A stretch of 8,629 nt of DNA from Flammeovirgaceae bacterium (GTDB lineage Bacteria > Bacteroidota > Bacteroidia > Cytophagales > Cyclobacteriaceae): assembly GCA_022616575.1 (NCBI GenBank), contig JAKEEN010000208.1, positions 1-8,629 of the forward strand, read 5' to 3'. The position numbers and the translations under genes were made by a program. Shown here one piece after another: positions 1-5,347 of the stretch; position 1 is the stretch's first letter; every line of letters starts with the position of its first letter. The notes under the pieces were generated by a model. That model was given only the letters and a program-made list of their open reading frames with translations. It was not told the DNA's origin and searched no databases.

Positions 1-323
1 AACTTCAAATTCCCCACCTTGATAGTAGTCCCATCTTTCAACCCTTCATGCGCAAACTCATATCGCCAACCTTCACCACCTTCATCAGATAAATATATCT
101 TTGCCCCTGTGAGTTTAGCCAGCTCGCGTGAGCCTGTAAGAAAATCTGCATGAATGTGAGTCTCGGCAATGTGTGTAATCTTCATATTGTTTTGTCTGGC
201 GATGTCGAGGTATGTATCCACATCTCTCTTGGGGTCGATAACCATGGCTACACCTGCTTTTTGGCAGCCAATAAAATAACTTGCTTGGGCAAGTGTTTTG
301 TCGTAAATGTGTTGGAAAAACAT
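1..323 (-). CDS. MBL-fold persulfide dioxygenase-like hydrolase, N-terminal part (runs off left edge)
   Basis: The first 107 codons of a metallo-beta-lactamase-fold protein, starting at an ATG (323-321); the rest lies outside the window. The metal-binding motif T-H-I-H-A-D is visible at residues 55-60 (H56, H58, D60), preceded by the typical opening in which the substrate pocket is built around an early G-C (residues 19-20) and V-I-D-P (28-31). In glyoxalase II and ETHE1 the motif is HxHxDH; here residue 61 is Phe, which I associate with the long MBL-rhodanese fusion subgroup (CstB/YrkH-like, about 450 residues). Such enzymes oxidise persulfides to sulfite or thiosulfate. A rhodanese domain downstream is an expectation, not something seen. 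The gene is preceded by its own Crp-like palindrome (378-391) and is the last member of the sulfur island. Family assignment is solid; exact substrate is inferred. Confidence 0.85.
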   Translation of the reverse strand, partial: MFFQHIYDKTLAQASYFIGCQKAGVAMVIDPKRDVDTYLDIARQNNMKITHIAETHIHADFLTGSRELAKLTGAKIYLSDEGGEGWRYEFAHEGLKDGTTIKVGNLK

Positions 324-377
324 AGTGATCTTTTTTTGTTATTGATATAAACTTCGCAATGAACTAAATTTCAAAAA

Positions 378-391
378 GTGACTTTTGTCAC
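378..391 (-). promoter_or_regulatory. Crp-type operator 1 (before MBL gene)
   Basis: Perfect palindrome GTGAC-TTTT-GTCAC, which is GTGA-N6-TCAC, the core of a Crp site. It lies in the 75-bp gap between the thioredoxin stop and the MBL start, 54 bp from the ATG. Measured from its centre, the octamer at 355-348 reads GAAGTTTA on the minus strand, a weak match (A and TTT) to the TAnnTTTG -7 element at the same 29.5-bp distance seen at the other two sites. A TATATC sequence at 349-344 is an alternative -10. Confidence 0.75.
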
Positions 392-398
392 CCGTCTT

Positions 399-722
399 CT
401 AATTTTTTACCGTCTCCACGGAGAACTTATTAATAACATCTTCCAACTGATTGGCGTTCAGTACGCCCGATTGTCTCCACAGGATTTCGCCACGTCTGAA
501 TAAAATCAATGTAGGTACTCCCTGAATGCGAAATGCGTTGGCAGCTTCTGGCGCTCTATCAACATCTACCTTAATAATGGAGGCACGATCGCTTATGCGC
601 GAAGACAATTCTTGCAAGATGGGTTGCATCATTTGACATGGCCCACACCAGGTGGCAAAAAAGTCCACCAATGTGAGTTGGTCTCTATTAATGATTTCCT
701 GAAAGGTCTTTTTCTGTTCCAC
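399..722 (-). CDS. trxA: Thioredoxin
   Basis: A 107-residue cytoplasmic thioredoxin of normal length. The active site is W25-C26-G27-P28-C29, the cis-proline loop is G-V-P70-T, and the buried Asp of the fold is D20 in V-D-F-F. There is no signal peptide. The start is GTG at 722; an in-frame TGA (737-735) lies just upstream and no ATG is available, so GTG is forced. The gene stands apart from the upstream LysE gene by 86 bp, which hold operator 2 and a -7 element, so it has its own promoter. Its place between persulfide-handling genes suggests a role in reducing persulfides on proteins or recycling a rhodanese or MBL partner, rather than general housekeeping. That role is inferred; the fold is certain. 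The name trxA is generic, as a genome may hold several thioredoxins. Confidence 0.93.
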   Translation of the reverse strand: MEQKKTFQEIINRDQLTLVDFFATWCGPCQMMQPILQELSSRISDRASIIKVDVDRAPEAANAFRIQGVPTLILFRRGEILWRQSGVLNANQLEDVINKFSVETVKN

Positions 723-742
723 CGCTATGCAATTTCAAATAC

Positions 743-750
743 AAAAATTA
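743..750 (-). promoter_or_regulatory. -7 element of the thioredoxin promoter
   Basis: On the minus strand, 750-743 reads TAATTTTT followed by G, seven of eight positions of the Bacteroidota TAnnTTTG motif pattern. It begins 29.5 bp from the centre of operator 2, placing a start site near 738, about 16 nt before the GTG codon. Confidence 0.5.
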
Positions 751-772
751 CAATAGAAGCAAAAGGATTTCC

Positions 773-786
773 GTGACGTTTGTCAC
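773..786 (-). promoter_or_regulatory. Crp-type operator 2 (before thioredoxin)
   Basis: Perfect 5-bp arms, GTGAC-GTTT-GTCAC, extended by one more consensus base on the right to give TCACA. It lies between the LysE-family stop (809) and the thioredoxin GTG, 50 bp from the start codon. With the -7 element at 750-743, the operator centre falls at -41.5, the class II activator position. Confidence 0.8.
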
Positions 787-808
787 ATTGGTGAATATTA
801 TTTCTGAA

Positions 809-1420
809 TCAGGAGGAAAAGAATTGGTAGAAAGCAAAAAGACCGAGTGCCAGCAGAATAGTCCCGGGCAATAAACTCACTATCCTATTGCGTTGAAACA
901 ACCCGGAAACTTTTTGAGCCATGACCGCCAGTAATAGCAGCAATGCGAAGACCCCTACTGACGTACCGAAGACATAACTATGCAGCCGCCATGAAGTGGT
1001 CAGGTCAATCCATCCCTGAGACTTCAGATAGGCGGTTACTCCAATCCAAAACGGAATGGCCTGTGGATTTAAAATACTTAAGATGAGTCCGCGTCTGAAA
1101 CCACTTTGCTGAAGTTTAACAGAAAAAGCAGAAGGCTTTTTGGCTGTCCATAAACTAAAGATTCCAAGGGTGGTCATCACAATGGCGGCAAGCAGTTGAA
1201 AATTTTCTAACACAACGGGTGAGGAAGTAATTAAATCCTCAAACTCGACTGCAATCCAGGTATATGGGTATTCGATAATTGCGACCGCCACGGCAAAGCG
1301 AAGAGCAATCTTTACTTTTTGTTCTAAGCCAAGTTGAAAAACCAGAATGTTGAGGGTACCCGGAGGAATGGATCCAATAAAACTAAAAAAGGCACCGATT
1401 ATAAAAACCTGAAGAACCAA
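809..1420 (-). CDS. LysE/RhtB-family exporter
   Basis: A 203-residue integral membrane protein with five to six hydrophobic segments. The N-terminal motif G-S-I-P-P-G-T-L-N (residues 16-24) matches the conserved G-x-x-P-G-P region of the LysE/RhtB amino-acid exporter superfamily, and a second N-P-Q-A-I-P-F-W motif follows in the middle of the protein. Members export amino acids or small thiol compounds; the substrate here is unknown. The likely start is TTG at 1420, only 12 nt after the rhodanese stop codon and in the same frame, with no ATG between them, so it is probably translated by coupling as the last gene of the tauE-headed operon. In a sulfur island a cysteine or sulfur-metabolite exporter is a reasonable guess, but nothing in the sequence proves it. 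Confidence 0.8.
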   Translation of the reverse strand: MVLQVFIIGAFFSFIGSIPPGTLNILVFQLGLEQKVKIALRFAVAVAIIEYPYTWIAVEFEDLITSSPVVLENFQLLAAIVMTTLGIFSLWTAKKPSAFSVKLQQSGFRRGLILSILNPQAIPFWIGVTAYLKSQGWIDLTTSWRLHSYVFGTSVGVFALLLLLAVMAQKVSGLFQRNRIVSLLPGTILLALGLFAFYQFFSS

Positions 1421-1432
1421 TGGCTTATGGGT

Positions 1433-1813
1433 TTACGGTTTAATTATTTTTTTACCAGCAGTTTTCCAGGCACCCATACCACCTTCTAAATCGATCACAT
1501 TTTTAAATCCAAGATCCATCAGTTGCCGGGCGGCATCGGCACTTCGTCCACCGGCAGCACAGTAAACAAACAACGTTTTGTTTTTGTCTAACTTACTAAG
1601 TTGTTGCTTAAAATCTTCTTTGTAATAATCAATCAAAATTGCATTGGGGAGATGACCTTGATTAAACTCATCTACTGTGCGAACATCCACCACTATTTTG
1701 TTTGATGTTGAATTCAGTTTTTGCTCAAAGGCTTCGGGCGACAAGGCTGTTTGTGCAGTGCATGCGCCCCCAATGGTCAACCATACACCTGCAATCAATA
1801 ATCTTTTATACAT
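1433..1813 (-). CDS. Exported single-domain rhodanese (sulfurtransferase)
   Basis: A 126-residue protein consisting of a signal peptide and one rhodanese domain. The active loop is C85-A-A-G-G-R90, six residues long as in sulfur-transferring rhodaneses, preceded by L-F-V-Y. Other domain landmarks are V-D-V-R-T (42-46) with G-H-L-P-N-A (53-58), and the closing L-E-G-G-M-G-A-W (109-116). Residues 1-20 look like a cleavable signal (K-R, hydrophobic core, then C-T-A|Q), so the protein likely works in the periplasm; a lipoprotein attachment at C18 is less likely because the lipobox is poor. The ATG at 1813 is chosen over an upstream in-frame ATG at 1885, which would overlap the previous gene and bury the signal peptide. 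It follows that gene by 22 bp. It probably carries sulfane sulfur to or from the YeeE/YedE permeases. Confidence 0.88.
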   Translation of the reverse strand: MYKRLLIAGVWLTIGGACTAQTALSPEAFEQKLNSTSNKIVVDVRTVDEFNQGHLPNAILIDYYKEDFKQQLSKLDKNKTLFVYCAAGGRSADAARQLMDLGFKNVIDLEGGMGAWKTAGKKIIKP

Positions 1814-1835
1814 AGGAACGCAAAAATAGTTAATG

Positions 1836-2357
1836 TTAATGAGGAAGTTTATCGCGTACCAATCCATAAACCCAGGTACCGGCAATTGCGCTGAGCAAGG
1901 TTATGCTAACTACCAGGAAGCCGCTCCCGATCTGTGCAAAGAGCGGACCGGGACAGGAGCCTGTAATTGCCCAACCTAATCCAAACATCAACCCGCCAAT
2001 CACATTACCCCAATGGAAATCCTTATCATGAAAAATCACTTTTTCACCTTGCATGGTTTTAAGTTGAAATCGTTTGATCAGAAAAACTGATATCATTCCA
2101 ACCGCCACAGCCGTACCTATCACACCATACATGTGAAAGGAATGCAATCGGAACATCTCCTGAATTCGATACCACGAAATAATTTCTGCTTTTACGAAGA
2201 CAACCCCGAACAGAATGCCGACAAGTATATATTTTATATTAGAGCCGATCAATGATTCACCGGCAATCTGATCATTTGCGGCTTCGCATTCAATGGGATG
2301 TTCCGGGGCCATTACTTCCACAAATTCTTCTTTCGTTTGTTGCATACTTACTTTCAT
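1836..2357 (-). CDS. YeeE/YedE half-permease (DUF6691-like)
   Basis: A 173-residue membrane protein with about four hydrophobic segments, following a hydrophilic N-terminal tail of some 38 residues. The signature G-S-C135-P-G-P lies in the segment G-L-G-W-A-I-T-G-S, a hallmark of the second half of YeeE/YedE sulfur transporters, whose conserved cysteine relays thiosulfate or sulfane sulfur across the membrane. The stop of the preceding half-permease and this ATG overlap as TAATG, which fixes the start at 2357 and implies translational coupling and one-to-one production. An internal Met at residue 5 is a possible alternative. The pair resembles the PmpA/PmpB arrangement known from bigR-type operons. 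The tail with C24 is unusual. Function as a sulfur-compound importer is inferred from family and context. Confidence 0.87.
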   Translation of the reverse strand: MKVSMQQTKEEFVEVMAPEHPIECEAANDQIAGESLIGSNIKYILVGILFGVVFVKAEIISWYRIQEMFRLHSFHMYGVIGTAVAVGMISVFLIKRFQLKTMQGEKVIFHDKDFHWGNVIGGLMFGLGWAITGSCPGPLFAQIGSGFLVVSITLLSAIAGTWVYGLVRDKLPH

Positions 2358-2920
2358 TAACGTTTCACTAGCCAGGGGAAAATAAAATGTACCATCATAA
2401 ACCCACCCGCCATAAAACTAATGGTGGCAATTAATGATGGCCACTGAAGGTTGGAGAGACCCATGATAGCGTGACCACTCGTGCATCCGCCAGCATACCG
2501 GGTTCCAAACCCTACCAGAAATCCTCCCACTACAAAGAACAGAAGCCCCTGCTTAGAGAATACGTTTTCGAAATTGAAAATAGAAGAAGGCATTAGGTTA
2601 TGATCTACAACAATGTTCAGCGCCAGCAAATCACTGACTGTCTTTTCTGAAATGAGCATCGGTTCAGAATTGTTCAAAAACTTTGTGGCTACTACTCCAC
2701 CGATTAATATCCCGGCTACGAAGAAAAGATTCCAAAGCTCTTTTTTCCAATTGTATTTGAAAAACGGAATATTGGCAGGGAAACAGGCGGCACAAATGTG
2801 ACGCAATGATGATGAGATGCCAAAATGCTTATTTCCCAGCAATAGCAAGGTGGGTACAGTTAGTCCGATGAAAGCCCCTGCCACATACCACGGCCAGGGC
2901 TGGCTAATGAATTCGAGCAT
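2357..2920 (-). CDS. YeeE/YedE half-permease (sulfur transport domain)
   Basis: A 187-residue membrane protein and the first of two half-size YeeE/YedE proteins. The signature G-T-R-Y-A-G-G-C146-T-S-G-H150 is the classical first-half motif of this family; a further H-I-C-A-A-C pair (C43, C46) lies in the loop after the first membrane segment, followed by F-P-A-N. Four to five hydrophobic stretches are visible. In the characterised full-length thiosulfate transporter YeeE (TsuA), conserved cysteines line the path, so C146 here and C135 in the partner are the likely counterparts. The start is an ATG at 2920, 57 bp downstream of the DUF6132-like gene. The gap holds no operator of the island's type, so the gene belongs to the tauE-headed operon. 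Confidence 0.88.
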   Translation of the reverse strand: MLEFISQPWPWYVAGAFIGLTVPTLLLLGNKHFGISSSLRHICAACFPANIPFFKYNWKKELWNLFFVAGILIGGVVATKFLNNSEPMLISEKTVSDLLALNIVVDHNLMPSSIFNFENVFSKQGLLFFVVGGFLVGFGTRYAGGCTSGHAIMGLSNLQWPSLIATISFMAGGFMMVHFIFPWLVKR

Positions 2921-2977
2921 AGATTAAGATCAAGAAGTAAAATTAGTTGAAGTTTTCAATACCGGAGAGTTATAATT

Positions 2978-3172
2978 TCAGGTGTTCTGTGAAGATGATC
3001 TCCTGAATAAATTAAAAATGATTCCACCTATAACCGCACCATAAAGGGTGCTATTTACAGGAGAAGAGGTTATAGCACATGAACCGCTGTTGCACCCGAC
3101 AAAATACCAATACAAATAACCCCCCATTGCTCCCAGCACCGCAACCAAGCCCAATCCAATCCACTTTTTCAA
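2978..3172 (-). CDS. Small cysteine-containing membrane protein (DUF6132-like)
   Basis: A 64-residue protein with two hydrophobic segments, W-I-G-L-G-L-V to Y-L-Y-W-Y-F and Y-G-A-V-I-G-G-I-I-F. Between them lies a conserved-looking loop, G-C27-N-S-G-S-C32-A-I-T-S-S-P, with two cysteines five residues apart. I recognise this as the DUF6132 family, common near TauE and YeeE genes in Bacteroidota; its role is unknown. The reading frame stays open back to an ATG at 3244, but that would overlap the tauE end by 55 bp and add a non-conserved tail. I place the start at TTG 3172, 17 nt after the tauE stop, with AGAG six bases upstream as a possible ribosome site, because the protein then opens with M-K-K-W as family members do. 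The start is uncertain; the gene is not. Confidence 0.75.
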   Translation of the reverse strand: MKKWIGLGLVAVLGAMGGYLYWYFVGCNSGSCAITSSPVNSTLYGAVIGGIIFNLFRRSSSQNT

Positions 3173-3189
3173 TGCAATCTCTATAAAAT

Positions 3190-3984
3190 TTATAAAATCA
3201 ATTCCTTGAACAATACATAGATCCCCAGCACCAGCACAAACCATCCAAATGCAGGCTTGAGTTTTTCATTTGAAATGTAGTGCGACAACTTTACGCCTAT
3301 GAGTATCCCTATAATCGCCAATCCGCTAAATACAATAAGAAATGGATAGTCGATAGGGATACCTGAATTCATGTCTCCGATTATTCCCACTAATGAATTG
3401 ATGGCAATAATGACGAGAGATGTTCCAACTGCATGCCTCATGGGAAGTCCGCCCAGAACAACCAAGGCGGGAATAATAAGAAAACCTCCGCCTGCGCCCA
3501 ACAAGCCGGTAATTGCTCCGACCCACAAGCCCATGAACATTAGATTTACATCATTCCGCCTGAGTTTTCTTTCAACACCTTCACCGCCTGATTTTCTAAT
3601 CATTGACAGGGAGGCTGCTATCATCAAAAGCGCAAAGAGAATCATAATAAAATGTGACTTGGTCAACGCAAAGGCTGGTCCGATATAGAAAACGGGGTCA
3701 GGAATGAGCGGCAGCAAAAACTTGCGAACCGTAAAAACAGAAATAACAGAGGGTAACCCAAAATATATGGCCGTGTGCATTTGTACATGGCCATTTTTAA
3801 AATGCCCAATGGAGCCTATCAAACTTGTCAGGCCAACCACAAATAATGAATAAGCAGTGGAAACTACAGGATCATTGTCAAAAAAATACACGAGTACAGG
3901 GATTGTCAGAATAGAACCACCTCCGCCAATTAGCCCGAGTGAAAGTCCGATCACTATAAAGGCTGCATAACCAACAATTTCCAA
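3190..3984 (-). CDS. TauE/SafE-family sulfite/sulfur exporter
   Basis: A 264-residue membrane permease with about eight hydrophobic segments in two repeated halves. The paired repeat motifs are G-L-I-G-G-G-G-S-I-L-T-I-P (residues 18-30) and G-L-L-G-A-G-G-G-F-L-I-I-P in the second half, diagnostic of TauE/SafE exporters of sulfite, sulfoacetate and related anions. The start is TTG at 3984: there is no in-frame ATG between it and an upstream TAG at 4011-4009, and the protein then begins M-E-I-V-G-Y as relatives do. It is the first gene of a six-gene operon and is preceded by operator 3 and a perfect -7 element. In this setting it would export the sulfite made when persulfides are oxidised by the MBL enzyme. 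Confidence 0.9.
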   Translation of the reverse strand: MEIVGYAAFIVIGLSLGLIGGGGSILTIPVLVYFFDNDPVVSTAYSLFVVGLTSLIGSIGHFKNGHVQMHTAIYFGLPSVISVFTVRKFLLPLIPDPVFYIGPAFALTKSHFIMILFALLMIAASLSMIRKSGGEGVERKLRRNDVNLMFMGLWVGAITGLLGAGGGFLIIPALVVLGGLPMRHAVGTSLVIIAINSLVGIIGDMNSGIPIDYPFLIVFSGLAIIGILIGVKLSHYISNEKLKPAFGWFVLVLGIYVLFKELIL

Positions 3985-4003
3985 ATCAATAATTTTTAAG
4001 ATG

Positions 4004-4011
4004 CAAACCTA
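4004..4011 (-). promoter_or_regulatory. -7 element of the tauE operon promoter
   Basis: On the minus strand, 4011-4004 reads TAGGTTTG, a perfect match to the Bacteroidota -7 consensus TAnnTTTG. It begins 29.5 bp from the centre of operator 3, exactly as at the thioredoxin promoter. No TTTG -33 element is obvious, which fits an activator-dependent promoter. Transcription would start near 3999, about 15 nt before the TTG start codon. Confidence 0.65.
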
Positions 4012-4033
4012 TTGGTAGCAGACCGGTTGATCA

Positions 4034-4047
4034 GTAACTTAAGTCAC
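4034..4047 (-). promoter_or_regulatory. Crp-type operator 3 (before the tauE operon)
   Basis: On the plus strand the site reads GTAAC-TTAA-GTCAC, then AC; one arm has a single mismatch to the palindrome (GTAAC for GTGAC). It sits 49 bp before the tauE start and overlaps the last codon region of the upstream regulator gene, whose TGA stop (4046-4044) lies inside one arm. Position relative to the -7 element is identical to operator 2. Confidence 0.7.
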
Positions 4048-4658
4048 ACAGCAGAGAGTACTTTGATTTTATTTCTTGCAAGTAAAATTTTATTGCCTTT
4101 TTCCAGTTGCTTCAGCAACCTTGAGACTACTTCACGTGCAGTCCCCAACTCATCAGCCAGTTGTTGGTGCGTAATAGATAGTTCTCTGGTTTGGTTCATT
4201 TCAACTTTTTTCTTAATCAGTTCCCAGAGGCGCTCATCTACTTTTTGAAAGGCGATGGCGTTTACCACTTCGAGCAATTCTTCAAAACGTTGATTATAGA
4301 GTTGAAAAATAAATTCCAGCCACTCCGGATACGTACGAATAAACTCTGTGGCTTTATGAATGGGTAACATCAGAATCTCGGCTGCATCTTCCACGACTGC
4401 TTTAATTTTGCTTCGTTCATTGCACGTAGCTCCCAAAAAAGACATGACACAGCTTTCGCCTGGTTTGATATAATACAAAAGGATCTCGCGCCCGTCTTCA
4501 TCCGTGCGCATTACTTTAATGGAGCCACTCAATACAATTGGAATTGACTGAATATAATCATCTTCATTCATGAGTACAGAATCGGCCGGAAGGTTCTTGA
4601 TGCTGCCGACACTTTTAAGCTTATTAAGGAGAGCCGGGTTGATATTAAATGATTGCAT
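4044..4658 (-). CDS. Crp/Fnr-family transcription regulator, candidate sulfur-stress activator
   Basis: A 204-residue regulator. Residues 10-115 form a cyclic-nucleotide-binding-type beta-roll (I-V-L-S-G-S-I-K-V, then L-Y-Y-I-K-P-G-E-S-C), residues 115-140 the dimer helix, and residues 155-195 the winged helix-turn-helix I-T-H-Q-Q-L-A-D-E-L-G-T-A-R-E-V-V-S-R. R175, E176 and R180 align with the DNA-reading residues of E. coli Crp, which contact GTGA half-sites. The Fnr iron-sulfur cysteines are absent, but C70 and C79 flank one loop of the sensor domain. The frame is open 56 codons further up to an ATG at 4826; I prefer the ATG at 4658 because it gives the normal family length, and the extension shows no domain. 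The gene directly precedes the operon bearing operator 3. Its effector is unknown. Confidence 0.85.
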   Translation of the reverse strand: MQSFNINPALLNKLKSVGSIKNLPADSVLMNEDDYIQSIPIVLSGSIKVMRTDEDGREILLYYIKPGESCVMSFLGATCNERSKIKAVVEDAAEILMLPIHKATEFIRTYPEWLEFIFQLYNQRFEELLEVVNAIAFQKVDERLWELIKKKVEMNQTRELSITHQQLADELGTAREVVSRLLKQLEKGNKILLARNKIKVLSAV

Positions 4659-4851
4659 TTTTTTGAAGGTGTAAAAATATCGCGCTAAAATGACCCGAAA
4701 AGTTCTTTTTCGCAGTTCGCTCAAGTAAAGTAAATCAAATTCAATTTCTTTTGGCTGATTTTTGGTACCTTGCAGCACCTTTCTGGCTTGAGAAAAGATA
4801 GCACTGCTACTCCAATCCCGACTCATAAGGGATTCATCAAATTAACAACGC
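4659..4851. other. Divergent intergenic region between the regulator and cold-shock genes
   Basis: These 193 bp separate the minus-strand regulator from the plus-strand cold-shock gene. For the regulator, 4679-4672 reads TATTTTTA on the minus strand, seven of eight positions of the TAnnTTTG pattern, which would give a leader of only about ten bases. For the cold-shock gene no convincing -7 element is seen; TACCTTGC near 4765-4775 is a weak candidate. No copy of the GTGAC palindrome occurs here, so autoregulation through that operator is not supported. Most of the region is also an open extension of the regulator frame, judged non-coding. Confidence 0.4.
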
Positions 4852-5307
4852 ATGGGCAGACCGCAAGAAACATTCAACAAGAAAGAATTAGAAAAGAAGA
4901 AACTCCAAAAGAGAAAAGAAAAAGAGCAACGTAAAGAAGAAAGAAAGGCCAACGCCAAAGAAGGAAAGTCTTTTGAAGATATGATTGCCTATGTAGATGA
5001 AAACGGGAATATTTCTTCTACACCACCAGATCCCACCAAAAAGAAAACCATTAAGGAAGAAGATATTATTATCGGAGCGCGTAAACATGATCCAGCCGAT
5101 GAAAAAAGTGCCATCCGTACGGGTATTGTAACCTTTTTTAATAACTCCAAAGGTTTCGGTTTCATTAAGGACTTAGATTCCAAGGAAAGCATCTTTGTGC
5201 ATAGCAATGGACTGATGATGGCCATTAAAGAAAATGACAAAGTAACATTTGAAACTGAAAGGGGCTTTAAGGGACTTAACGCGGTACGCGTAAAAATTAC
5301 CAAGTAA
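4852..5307 (+). CDS. Cold-shock-domain protein with charged N-terminal extension
   Basis: A 151-residue nucleic-acid-binding protein. Residues 1-40 are strongly basic and lysine/glutamate rich, likely a helical or disordered RNA-binding arm, and residues 41-85 are a polar linker. The cold-shock domain occupies about 87-151, with RNP1 K100-G-F-G-F-I105 and RNP2 S113-I-F-V-H117, so all aromatic RNA-contact positions are present. Free-standing CspA-type proteins are about 70 residues, so this is the longer Bacteroidota form with a conserved extension. It would act as an RNA chaperone or antiterminator, perhaps ribosome-associated. It is the only complete plus-strand gene here, transcribed away from the regulator and ended by a hairpin terminator at 5313-5337. 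The ATG at 4852 gives the family's usual opening. Confidence 0.92.
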   Translation: MGRPQETFNKKELEKKKLQKRKEKEQRKEERKANAKEGKSFEDMIAYVDENGNISSTPPDPTKKKTIKEEDIIIGARKHDPADEKSAIRTGIVTFFNNSKGFGFIKDLDSKESIFVHSNGLMMAIKENDKVTFETERGFKGLNAVRVKITK

Positions 5308-5312
5308 TTCTT

Positions 5313-5347
5313 AAGCAGTCTATATTACAGACTGCTTCCAAATTTTT
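5313..5347 (+). terminator. Hairpin terminator of the cold-shock gene
   Basis: Perfect 9-bp stem, AAGCAGTCT (5313-5321) with AGACTGCTT (5329-5337), and a 7-base loop, followed by a T-rich tract (ATTTTTCTTT from about 5342). It starts 6 bp after the cold-shock stop codon. The stop codon of the converging minus-strand gene (5327-5325) falls in the loop, so the hairpin may also mark that gene's end, but on the minus strand no T-run follows. Confidence 0.85.

Noticed and set aside
1814..1885. Upstream ATG for the rhodanese gene
   Set aside because: It overlaps the end of the permease gene and would place a 24-residue tail before a clear signal peptide.
2951..2976. Possible internal promoter before the first YeeE gene
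   Set aside because: TAATTTTA on the minus strand is near the -7 consensus, but no operator or -33 element accompanies it and the region is AT-rich.
3173..3244. ATG-started longer form of the DUF6132-like gene
   Set aside because: It overlaps tauE by 55 bp and the added residues are the out-of-frame reading of the tauE end.
3654..3668. TGTGAC-TTG-GTCAA as a fourth operator
   Set aside because: The spacer is three, not four, bases, and it lies inside the tauE coding sequence on no promoter.
4659..4826. 56-residue N-terminal extension of the Crp-like regulator
   Set aside because: The frame is open, but the extension shows no domain, would make the protein unusually long, and covers most of the divergent promoter region. 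The internal ATG at 4658 gives the normal family length.
4888..5303. Minus-strand frames across the cold-shock gene
   Set aside because: Phe/Leu- and Ser-rich readings opposite the lysine-rich cold-shock gene; shadows of that gene.
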